Origin: Candidatus Pacearchaeota archaeon | Lineage (GTDB): Archaea > Nanobdellota > Nanobdellia > Pacearchaeales > GW2011-AR1 | Assembly: GCA_023133375.1 (NCBI GenBank) | Contig: JAGLWP010000007.1 | Location: 1 to 22,405, forward strand | Direction of reading: 5' to 3' | Length of the DNA stretch: 22,405 nucleotides | In this document: positions 14,945-21,087 of the stretch, one piece after another | Numbering within the stretch: position 1 is the first letter of the stretch | Layout of the letters: each line of letters starts with the position of its first letter | The notes under the pieces: model-generated | Database searches by the model: none | Seen by the model: only the letters and a program-made list of their open reading frames with translations | What the model was told of the DNA's origin: nothing | Position numbers and translations under genes: made by a program

Positions 14945-14954
14945 TTTATATAAT
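14945..14954 (-). promoter_or_regulatory. TATA box of the zincin-nucleotidyltransferase operon
   Basis: Minus-strand AATTATATAA. A start point 26 nt downstream would fall near 14923, 5 nt before the alternative GTG and 44 nt before the preferred ATG. Confidence 0.5.
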
Positions 14955-14957
14955 TTC

Positions 14958-15008
14958 CTACCCTTTAACAACCACAATCGGCTTCAACCTCGCAACTTTT
15001 TTCTTTTA
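14958..15008 (-). pseudogene. Displaced 3' end of an rtcB gene
   Basis: The minus strand reads KRKKVARLKPIVVVKG and a stop. The intact RtcB at 17069 ends INKKVARLKPLGVVKG and a stop: 12 of 16 residues match, in the same orientation and with the same stop position. RtcB C-termini are strongly conserved, so this is unlikely to be chance. The frame upstream does not continue as RtcB. The DNA differs at many sites, so it is the tail of a diverged rtcB, as expected if an element integrated at the 3' end of the gene and brought or left a second tail. Confidence 0.65.
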
Positions 15009-15048
15009 CCCTTACAAAATAGGAAAGTTTATAAATATGTAAGGGTAA
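15006..15048 (+). promoter_or_regulatory. Fic promoter enclosed by a perfect 10-bp inverted repeat
   Basis: TTACCCTTAC (15006-15015) and GTAAGGGTAA (15039-15048) are exact reverse complements. The TATA box TTTATAAAT (15028-15036) lies between them, 26 nt before the ATG at 15058. A regulator bound to both arms would block the promoter; an operator for repression or autoregulation is likely. Confidence 0.65.
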
Positions 15049-15057
15049 TTTATTTGA

Positions 15058-15996
15058 ATGCACTTCAAAGAGAGAATAATAAAAGGAAGAAAATACAAGT
15101 ATGCTGTACAATCTATTAGGCTTCCGGGTGGTAAAGTTAAAACCCTTGAAAAAATATTTAAAGGAGAAAGCAAAAAAGAATTAGAAAAAATATTTGAAGA
15201 AAAAAAGAAGAGAGAATATGTAAAACATGCTTTGAAAAATTTTAAGACAGATTATATTTTCACAAAAGAACAATTTGAAAAGATTGAGGAAATAAAGTTA
15301 AATTATTCTAAAATTTTAAAAGAACTCCCGAAAGCAAGTTTCAGAGATTTATTAGATAGATTTACTGCTAATTTTACTTACGAGAGTAATGCATTGGAAG
15401 GCAATTCATTGACTTTAAAAGATGTTGCAATAATCATGTTTGAGAATGCTTCTATTAAAGGCAAAGATTTAAGAGAAATATATGAAACAAGAAATTCCAG
15501 AGAAGTTCTCGCATTAATAATTAAGAATAAATTTAAGGTTACCCAAGAAGATACTATTAAGATGCACAAAATGCTTGTTAAAGATATTGATATTCAAACA
15601 GGTTATAAGAAATTTCCAAATATAATTGTTGGGAAAAAAATAAAAACAACTCCTCCTGAAAAAGTTGAAGAAGAAATAGGAAAATTAGTAAAATGGTATC
15701 AAGAGAATAAAAATAAAGTTCATCCAATTAAACTTGCCGCATTATTCCATGGAAAATTTGAAAAAATACACCCCTTTGAAGACGGAAATGGAAGAGTTGG
15801 AAGGTTTTTAATTAATATAATTCTTATAAATAATAAATATCCTCCTCTAATAATAAGAAAATCACAACGTCTTGCTTATATTACTGCCTTAGAAAAGTTT
15901 GATGACAAATACTATGATGCATTAGAAAGATTTATCCTAAAAAGATTTAAAGAAACCTATAAAAAGTTTTTTGAGGTATATGTAAGATATATTTGA
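15058..15996 (+). CDS. Fic/DOC family protein (probable AMPylase)
   Basis: 312 residues. The Fic motif HPFEDGNGR spans H238-R246 and is complete, so catalysis (usually AMP transfer from ATP to a protein hydroxyl) is expected. Upstream, S110-N-A-L-E114-G115 matches the inhibitory helix motif (S/T)xxxE(G/N) of class II Fic proteins, where the Glu blocks ATP binding, so the enzyme is probably self-inhibited. Residues 1-90 are basic, with a beta-rich start and a helical stretch, possibly a partner- or nucleic-acid-binding module; this N-terminal form is common in archaeal Fic proteins I recall. It is one of only four plus-strand genes in the window, in the accessory patch, with its own inverted-repeat promoter. 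Target unknown. Confidence 0.9.
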   Translation: MHFKERIIKGRKYKYAVQSIRLPGGKVKTLEKIFKGESKKELEKIFEEKKKREYVKHALKNFKTDYIFTKEQFEKIEEIKLNYSKILKELPKASFRDLLDRFTANFTYESNALEGNSLTLKDVAIIMFENASIKGKDLREIYETRNSREVLALIIKNKFKVTQEDTIKMHKMLVKDIDIQTGYKKFPNIIVGKKIKTTPPEKVEEEIGKLVKWYQENKNKVHPIKLAALFHGKFEKIHPFEDGNGRVGRFLINIILINNKYPPLIIRKSQRLAYITALEKFDDKYYDALERFILKRFKETYKKFFEVYVRYI

Positions 15997-16069
15997 TTAG
16001 ATTTGAAGAAGTAGGTTTTCCCTTTCAAAAACCCAAAGCTCCCCATTAAAACTTTAAAAACTACTTTCC

Positions 16070-16230
16070 CTAAAATCTCAACTTTTTTCCTTTCATAAAC
16101 TTCTTTGCAAGTTTCATCATTTGTTTTTGGCTCATCCCCTGCGACATGTCTATATCTGTTCCGCCTTTCATCATTTCATTAAGCATGTTATATTGTTTTA
16201 ATAAAAAACGAATATCACTGTTGCACCTTG
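16070..16230 (-). pseudogene. Displaced 3' end of an SRP54 gene
   Basis: The minus strand encodes SDIRFLLKQYNMLNEMMKGG, then a GMSQKQMMKLAKKFMKGKK tail and a stop. This is the methionine-rich C-terminus of archaeal SRP54 (VRELLKQYN-M-x-x-M-M pattern), about 45 residues of a roughly 440-residue protein. The frame stays open to about 16291, but its upstream residues show no SRP54 similarity, so the break is near 16210-16230. The rest of srp54 is not in this window. A displaced gene end left by recombination or integration is the simplest reading. Confidence 0.6.
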
Positions 16231-16233
16231 TAG

Positions 16234-16341
16234 TATCATAGAAGGAAAAAATTCTACATAAACAAATCATGGGAATATGAAGTAGAAGCAAAAGATGTTT
16301 CTGCCCAGGGTTTTAAAATGGGATTTGGTATTAGATACTAA
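16234..16341 (+). pseudogene. Unidentified gene tail (…EYEVEAKDVSAQ…GFGIRY)
   Basis: A plus-strand frame opens after a stop at 16231 and ends with WEYEVEAKDVSAQGFKMGFG, then IRY and a stop at 16339-16341. There is no good start codon at its beginning. It has a coding-like composition and begins where the SRP54 tail on the other strand loses similarity, so it may be another displaced gene end. The parent gene is not recognised. Confidence 0.3.
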
Positions 16342-16349
16342 ATAATATA

Positions 16350-16415
16350 GAACCCACTTATCTCGGCGGAGAAAGACTTGATGACATACTCGGATTGGAA
16401 TGGTTGGATGAATGA
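16350..16415 (+). pseudogene. Displaced gene tail, copy 2 (EPTY...ERLDDILG)
   Basis: 66 nt encoding EPTYLGGERLDDILG, LEWLDE and a stop, the second copy of the tail at 13009-13074. It begins 8 nt after the stop of the preceding fragment and ends at the base before the next minus-strand gene. Similarity between the copies starts exactly at the GAA codon; upstream sequences are unrelated. With the fragments before it, this accounts for the 419-nt stretch 15997-16415 without an intact gene; 15997-16069 shows nothing further. Confidence 0.5.
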
Positions 16416-16721
16416 TCACTTCTTAAGTTCTTCTAAAATTTTCTTGGCAGATTCTATAATTTTTTTATTAGAAAACGCAGGATGGTTTTCATCATGCATA
16501 CCATACTGATAAATTGTTGATAGCTCATTAATTGCTTTTTCTGTATTTTCTGAAATAACAGACTTAACCAAATGTTCATTACAAGTCTGTAAACCACTAT
16601 ACCTCAAATGATACTCTTGAGCTAAAGAAAGGACTTTTTTATCTTCGGGATTATTTATAAAAGATTCATAAATTTTCAAAAGCTCTTTTCTCAATTTTTC
16701 TTCATTAATTTCCTCTGCCAT
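16416..16721 (-). CDS. Hypothetical all-helical protein
   Basis: 101 residues, not recognised. The sequence is charged and almost entirely helix-forming (EEKLRKELLKIYESF, EKAINELSTIYQYG, ESAKKILEELKK), with no signal or membrane segment. It lies 2 nt after the stop of the preceding small gene, so the two form a pair that is probably translated together. Such pairs of small cytoplasmic proteins in accessory DNA are often partners, such as toxin-antitoxin or immunity units, but no motif here supports a specific role. Confidence 0.65.
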   Translation of the reverse strand: MAEEINEEKLRKELLKIYESFINNPEDKKVLSLAQEYHLRYSGLQTCNEHLVKSVISENTEKAINELSTIYQYGMHDENHPAFSNKKIIESAKKILEELKK

Positions 16722-16723
16722 TT

Positions 16724-17032
16724 TTAATAATGTTTAACTCCAAGATCTCTTAGTATTTTTCTGAAATCAAGTTTATCTGCCCAAAGATCTGCCATTGCTG
16801 CGTCATAACTATTTAGTTCAGATATCTTTTTACCTGAGTAATCTTTTAATAAGGGTTTCCCACCCGGTTCTTCATGTATATGCAATTGGAATCCCGAAGC
16901 TGGAAAATCTCTGATGGTTAAAGGTTCACTCGGTAAACTTGGCACATTTCCATATAATGGGATATCTGCACCCGGTTCAAAAAATATACCACATAACATT
17001 AAACTTTCAAGGCCCATATTTTCTATAAGCAT
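16724..17032 (-). CDS. Hypothetical protein, first gene of a two-gene unit
   Basis: 102 residues, not recognised. The first half is hydrophobic and proline/glycine-rich (IFFEPGADIPLYGNVPSLPS, ASGFQLHIHEEPGGKPLL); the second half looks helical (SYDAAMADLWADKLDFRKIL). The LHIHEEPGGKP stretch could be a metal or ligand site, but this is speculative. A TATA box (TTATAAAT, 17055-17062) lies 26 nt before the ATG, and its upstream edge is 7 nt from the rtcB stop. The gene therefore sits immediately against the rtcB 3' end, where one boundary of the suspected insertion lies. Confidence 0.65.
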   Translation of the reverse strand: MLIENMGLESLMLCGIFFEPGADIPLYGNVPSLPSEPLTIRDFPASGFQLHIHEEPGGKPLLKDYSGKKISELNSYDAAMADLWADKLDFRKILRDLGVKHY

Positions 17033-17054
17033 AGTAGATATTTAAAGATTATTG

Positions 17055-17062
17055 TTATAAAT
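17055..17062 (-). promoter_or_regulatory. TATA box of the two-gene hypothetical unit
   Basis: Minus-strand ATTTATAA, centred about 26 nt before the ATG at 17032 and only 7 nt past the rtcB stop. Confidence 0.5.
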
Positions 17063-17068
17063 TAATAA

Positions 17069-18484
17069 TCATCCCTTAACCACTCCCAACGGTTTCAACC
17101 TCGCAACCTTTTTATTTATCCCAAGCTCGTCGACAACTTTCACAACTTCATCAATATCTTTGTAAACTTGCGGAGCTTCTGTGGCAATTGCTTTCCAGCT
17201 TCCAGATTTAACTTCAATTCCTTTTTTATGAAGTTCTTTTTTAACATCCTCTCCTCTTATTTCCCTCAAAGCAGAACTCCTGCTTGAAACTCTTCCAGCT
17301 CCATGAACCGTTGAACCAAAAGTTAATTCTTCAGCTTTTTTTGTTCCAACCAACACATACGAGGAAGTTCCCATACTGCCTGGAATCAAAACTGGCTGCC
17401 CAACTTTCCGATAAGCGACTGGAACCTCTTTTCTGTTAGGCCCAAAACTCCGCGTCGCACCTTTTCTATGAATGCAAATTATTTTCATCTTCCCATTTAT
17501 TTTATGTTCTTCAAACTTTGCAATATTATGGCAAACATCATAAACAACTTCTATTTTAATTTTAGGAAATAAATATTCCATTTCTTCTCTAATCCAATGA
17601 GTTATCAATTGTTTATTCGCAAAAGCAAAATTCGCAGCACAAGCCATCGCAGAATAATAATCTTTGCCAAGAACACTTTTTATAGGAGCATTTATTAATT
17701 CCCTGTCCGGCAAATCCTTAAATCCGTATTTCTCTTCCATTTTCACAATATAATCTGAAGCCACCTGATGCCCCAACCCCCGACTTCCGCAATGAATCAT
17801 TATTGTTACTTGTCCTTTTTTTAACCCAAATACTTTTGCAATTTTTTCATCAAAAATTTCATCAACATATTGAACTTCCAAAAAATGATTCCCTGCTCCA
17901 AGTGTTCCTAATTGCCCTATCCCTCTTCTGACTGCTCTATCAGAAACTTTGCTCGTATCAGCACCGTCGAGGAAACCTCCTTCTTCCATATGAAGATAAT
18001 CATCTTTATCTCCATAACCTTTTTCAACCATGTATTTAGCTCCGCCTTCTAAAATCCTGTTAAGTTCTTGTTTTGTCATTTGGAATTTACTTCCCCGCCC
18101 AACCCCTGACGGAATTTTTCTATAAAGTGCGTCTACTACTTTTTTTTTATTTTTTTGAATGTCCTGTTTTTTTAAGTTAGTTCTTAAAAGTCTTACCGAA
18201 CAATTAATATCATAACCCACGCCTCCAGGAGAAATTACTCCTTTATCCAAATCAAATGCAGCCACGCCTCCAATAGAAAATCCATAACCTTGATGGGCAT
18301 CTGGCAATGCAATTGATGCTTTCAAAATCCCAGGCAACTGCGCAACATTTTTTACCTGCTCAAGACTTTTATCTTTTTTGATAGCTTCCATCAATTTCTC
18401 AGAAGCATAAATCACCCCCGGCACATTCATCTTGCCTTCTTTAGGAATTTCATAAATATCTTTAGAAATTTTTTTAATATTCAT
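17069..18484 (-). CDS. rtcB: RNA-splicing ligase RtcB
   Basis: 471 residues, near the usual archaeal length, without an intein. RtcB joins 2',3'-cyclic phosphate and 5'-OH RNA ends using GTP and Mn2+, completing tRNA splicing in archaea. Visible motifs are GGVGYDINCSVRLLRT (metal-binding Asp and Cys), HCGSRGLGHQ (metal-binding His), PGSMGTSSYVLVG, and HGAGRVSSR with the His that is guanylylated. It ends KKVARLKPLGVVKG, the conserved C-terminus that is also found displaced at 14958-15008. Its activator archease is encoded 246 nt upstream on the same strand. Start is the ATG at 18484, preceded by an AT-rich TATA-like stretch near 18505-18518. Confidence 0.97.
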   Translation of the reverse strand: MNIKKISKDIYEIPKEGKMNVPGVIYASEKLMEAIKKDKSLEQVKNVAQLPGILKASIALPDAHQGYGFSIGGVAAFDLDKGVISPGGVGYDINCSVRLLRTNLKKQDIQKNKKKVVDALYRKIPSGVGRGSKFQMTKQELNRILEGGAKYMVEKGYGDKDDYLHMEEGGFLDGADTSKVSDRAVRRGIGQLGTLGAGNHFLEVQYVDEIFDEKIAKVFGLKKGQVTIMIHCGSRGLGHQVASDYIVKMEEKYGFKDLPDRELINAPIKSVLGKDYYSAMACAANFAFANKQLITHWIREEMEYLFPKIKIEVVYDVCHNIAKFEEHKINGKMKIICIHRKGATRSFGPNRKEVPVAYRKVGQPVLIPGSMGTSSYVLVGTKKAEELTFGSTVHGAGRVSSRSSALREIRGEDVKKELHKKGIEVKSGSWKAIATEAPQVYKDIDEVVKVVDELGINKKVARLKPLGVVKG

Positions 18485-18606
18485 GCGATAAGGAAAGAAT
18501 AAGAGTTTTTATTTTTATTGAATTCGCACTCGTTGCACTCGCGAGATTGATAAGTTGTTAATCCAAAATTTGTGCATAGATTAGATGCTAACTATATTTT
18601 GGCGAA

Positions 18607-18642
18607 GAAATCTGACGAAGTTGATTTCGGAGCAATTAATTT
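18607..18642. repeat. Structured repeat, copy 1 (hairpin + TTCGGAGCAATTAATTT)
   Basis: GAAATC (18607-18612) pairs with GATTTC (18623-18628) around a 10-nt loop, and the 17-mer TTCGGAGCAATTAATTT follows from 18626. The same arrangement recurs at 19270-19305 with compensating base changes. It lies in the 246-nt gap between archease and rtcB. Apart from this element and a short frame after the archease stop, I see nothing certain in the gap. Confidence 0.45.
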
Positions 18643-18670
18643 GCGAACCCGAGTTACTTTGTGGTAAGGA

Positions 18671-18730
18671 CTAATATTCGCTATCAATAACCTGTGCAAA
18701 GTCAGGAGGTAAAAAGTGAGCATTTTCCAT
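18671..18730 (-). other. 19-codon frame directly following the archease stop
   Basis: Immediately after the archease TGA, and in the same frame, lies ATG then MENAHFLPPDFAQVIDSEY and a stop. It has plausible coding composition but is too short to assign. It could be a gene remnant, a tiny peptide or chance. Archease normally ends where this one does, so readthrough is unlikely. Confidence 0.2.
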
Positions 18731-19147
18731 TCAAACATCCAATACAACCTGACAAATCCATTTCCCTTCTTCTTGTTTTACAAACATTTCATGATAAGTT
18801 ATTGCTTTTACATCTATGCTCATTTTATAATTACTCGCATCATCTCCAATAACTTCTGCCTCTAATCTAAACTCCACCTCATTGATTTCCATCTTCTCAA
18901 CTCTTGAAAGAAAGAACCCCTCCCCATCAAATAAAACCAGGAGTTCTTCTAAAAAATTATACAAAAGAGATTCAAAATCTTTCCCCTTGGCTTTTATTTT
19001 GGCTCTTCTTTTTTCTTTAACTTTCCCATCATACATTGAATTAAACATGCCTAAAGCAGAATTCTCAAACATTTTTTCAACACTTTTTCCAAATGCCTGA
19101 AATTTTATATCTGCAGTATGTTCAAGAAATTTGAATGTCTTTTTCAT
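18731..19147 (-). CDS. Archease (RtcB cofactor)
   Basis: 138 residues, the family's typical size. The N-terminus KFLEHTADIKFQAFGKS carries the conserved acidic metal-binding residues of archease, and YNFLEELLVLFD and the C-terminal ITYHEMFV are family signatures. Archease speeds the guanylylation of RtcB and broadens its nucleotide use, so this gene and rtcB work on the same reaction. A TATA box (TTATAAATTA from about 19170) is 27 nt before the ATG, so it is probably transcribed from its own start, possibly through to rtcB. The gene is flanked by two copies of a small structured repeat. Confidence 0.95.
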   Translation of the reverse strand: MKKTFKFLEHTADIKFQAFGKSVEKMFENSALGMFNSMYDGKVKEKRRAKIKAKGKDFESLLYNFLEELLVLFDGEGFFLSRVEKMEINEVEFRLEAEVIGDDASNYKMSIDVKAITYHEMFVKQEEGKWICQVVLDV

Positions 19148-19269
19148 GTTAAATTAAAATAAAAAAGGGTTATAAATTATTCTATAAAATTAACTCGCTG
19201 TTCTACATAAGGCTTCGCCATGATATTACATTCAGAATCATTATCCTATTAATTATTTTTTTTAGCGGA

Positions 19270-19305
19270 GAACCTTAGCATAGCTTGGTTCGGAGCAATT
19301 AATTT
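19270..19305. repeat. Structured repeat, copy 2 (hairpin + TTCGGAGCAATTAATTT)
   Basis: GAACC (19270-19274) pairs with GGTTC (19287-19291), with an inner AGC/GCT stem, followed by the same 17-mer as copy 1 at 19289-19305. It starts 17 nt beyond the stop of the pilin-like gene on the minus strand. The rest of the 174-nt gap (19148-19321) holds the archease promoter and nothing else recognisable. Confidence 0.45.
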
Positions 19306-19321
19306 CGAGCAGAGCGAGCAC

Positions 19322-19747
19322 TCACTTCCTCCAACAAAAAAGCTTTAATTGTTTTGGGTCATATTCCGCTAATGTTGCTGTGATAGCAATACCTTGCGCA
19401 TATATTTCTTTTTCTTCGGGAGCATCTAAATTACAATCTGATTCTATTTCACATATTTTCGCTTTACATTCAAGATAATCCAGAATTAAATATTCTATCC
19501 TATTCTTTACATCTTCTGGAAACCCTTCAGCATCAGATTCAACAGGAGGGGCATTTAACACAAATTGCCTTAAAGTATCATTCATCTGGATATCTCTTAA
19601 TGCAATTAACTGAGAATCATAAATATCTGAATTTGGATCTGGATTTATAAGATGCTCTTGACCAATAATTATTAATAAAACTCCAGCTATAAGCAATACT
19701 GCAACAAATGCTTCCACCACTCTTATCCACCCCTTTTTATTTTTCAT
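19322..19747 (-). CDS. Pilin-like membrane protein, last gene of the pilus-type operon
   Basis: 141 residues. The short basic N-terminus KNKKGW is followed by RVVEAFVAVLLIAGVLLIII, a hydrophobic helix with a Glu near its start, resembling class III (type IV pilin-like) signal peptides cut by an archaeal prepilin peptidase. The Glu is about one position off the classic spacing. The outside part has four Cys (ECKAKICEIESDC, LFCW) that may form disulfides. Its ATG directly follows the stop of the previous gene (TAA-ATG), so it is translated with it. Likely a minor pilin or pseudopilin; the exact role is unknown. Confidence 0.7.
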   Translation of the reverse strand: MKNKKGWIRVVEAFVAVLLIAGVLLIIIGQEHLINPDPNSDIYDSQLIALRDIQMNDTLRQFVLNAPPVESDAEGFPEDVKNRIEYLILDYLECKAKICEIESDCNLDAPEEKEIYAQGIAITATLAEYDPKQLKLFCWRK

Positions 19748-20197
19748 TTACCATATCTTTAGATTTATAAAACCTAACAAAACATTTTTCTCCTCAACAT
19801 AATAAACTGGAATTTTTTTTACATAAACATCAACAGATTTAGGTATATTCGCTTCTGCTATAATCTCTACACCTTCATCATCTATAAAATTAAATCCAAA
19901 TTCATTTCCAGAAGATATTTTTAAATCTGTTTTTAATGCTTCATAATCATTATCATATTCCTCTGCTATTTGATTTAAGTTTACTACAAAATTCTCATTA
20001 AGGGTTCTTATTGAACCCCTTGTGTAATTTGTTGAATCTAACATTTTCGCTAACTCTATGATTAAAGAATCCAGAATTAATTTTTTGTCTTGCCTGATTT
20101 TTATTACTGGTTGAAGAATAGAATATAAGAATACAAGGAAAGTTACAAATATCACAAATGAGAGCATCATCCCAACATGTGAACCTTTTTTATCCAT
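19748..20197 (-). CDS. Pilin-like membrane protein
   Basis: 149 residues. The start MDKKGSHVGMMLSFVIFVTF gives a basic segment with KKG and then a single hydrophobic helix, again like a type IV pilin or pseudopilin signal but without the usual Glu. The rest is a mixed alpha/beta exterior ending INLKIW. Its ATG follows directly on the TAG of the T2SF gene, so it belongs to the same operon. It could be a pilin-like subunit or an assembly factor of the filament built by the two platform proteins. Not otherwise recognised. Confidence 0.65.
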   Translation of the reverse strand: MDKKGSHVGMMLSFVIFVTFLVFLYSILQPVIKIRQDKKLILDSLIIELAKMLDSTNYTRGSIRTLNENFVVNLNQIAEEYDNDYEALKTDLKISSGNEFGFNFIDDEGVEIIAEANIPKSVDVYVKKIPVYYVEEKNVLLGFINLKIW

Positions 20198-21040
20198 CTA
20201 CCCAGCTCCCCCAATCAAATTTGCAACTGAAGAAATTATAAATGCAATCAATACTAATGCAAAAGAATGTTTTATCCCTGCTTTTATAGTCCCTTCTGAT
20301 AATTTTCCAATAGTCAAGCCACTAAAAAAACCCTGAAATAAAAGCAAATATAAAAATGCATTTGATATTTCTTCTCCTTCTATAGAACCTCCGGCAGTTG
20401 TGATGCCACCAACACCTAAACCCTCGACATCAGCAATACCTGAAATCATTGGAACAATATAGAACTGCATAATCAAAACTATCACCATAAAAACAAAGAA
20501 AATAATATAACCCTGGACAATCAAGGTTGAAATTGTCGCTTTTCTTTCTTTCTTTAACTTATCAGACATGTTTACTGCTTTTGTTACTGATTCAAGAATT
20601 TCTCCAATATCCCCCCCAGCCCTTTCTGCTTGCCCGATTAAAGTTAATGACCGCGAAATATTTTTATTGTTGACATCTCTTGAAAATACTTTTAAGGCAG
20701 TATTTATTGGAATCCCCAGAGAAATTTGATTTGCCAATTTATCAATGTGTTGGGTTAAAACTCCGTAAGATTTTCCCCTCATATTTATCACACTTTTACT
20801 GATTGGTGTTCCAGTTTTCACACTTTCCACAAGATTCCTTGTAAACTCCAAGAACATCTCTTCTTTTTCATTTGCAATTTTTGATTCAGTAATTACAGAA
20901 AATACAAAAGGGGAAACCCCCACAATGACTCCAATTCCAATTACAAAGAAAAAAAACCTTGTATTAAATAGTAAAAATGACAAAAGGATAATTACTCCTC
21001 CCGCAATAATTCCAATTTTATGTATTTTTTTTAACTCCAT
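20198..21040 (-). CDS. Type IV pilus platform protein (T2SF domain, TadC/ArlJ-like)
   Basis: 280 residues. An N-terminal pair of membrane helices precedes a T2SF cytoplasmic domain with FTRNLVESVKTGTPISKSV, SLGIPINTALKVFSRDV and IGQAERAGGDIGEILESV, the signature of inner-membrane platform proteins of type II secretion, Tad and archaeal pilus/archaellum systems. Further membrane helices follow (GYIIFFVFMVIVLIMQFYIV and two near the C-terminus). It anchors the assembly ATPase and drives pilin extrusion. It lies 47 nt after a second platform gene, and two pilin-like genes follow with no gap. The ATPase is probably encoded just beyond the right edge. Confidence 0.88.
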   Translation of the reverse strand: MELKKIHKIGIIAGGVIILLSFLLFNTRFFFFVIGIGVIVGVSPFVFSVITESKIANEKEEMFLEFTRNLVESVKTGTPISKSVINMRGKSYGVLTQHIDKLANQISLGIPINTALKVFSRDVNNKNISRSLTLIGQAERAGGDIGEILESVTKAVNMSDKLKKERKATISTLIVQGYIIFFVFMVIVLIMQFYIVPMISGIADVEGLGVGGITTAGGSIEGEEISNAFLYLLLFQGFFSGLTIGKLSEGTIKAGIKHSFALVLIAFIISSVANLIGGAG

Positions 21041-21087
21041 TATGTTTTTTATTCCTGTAAAAAATATTTATTCAATTTATTCATTTT

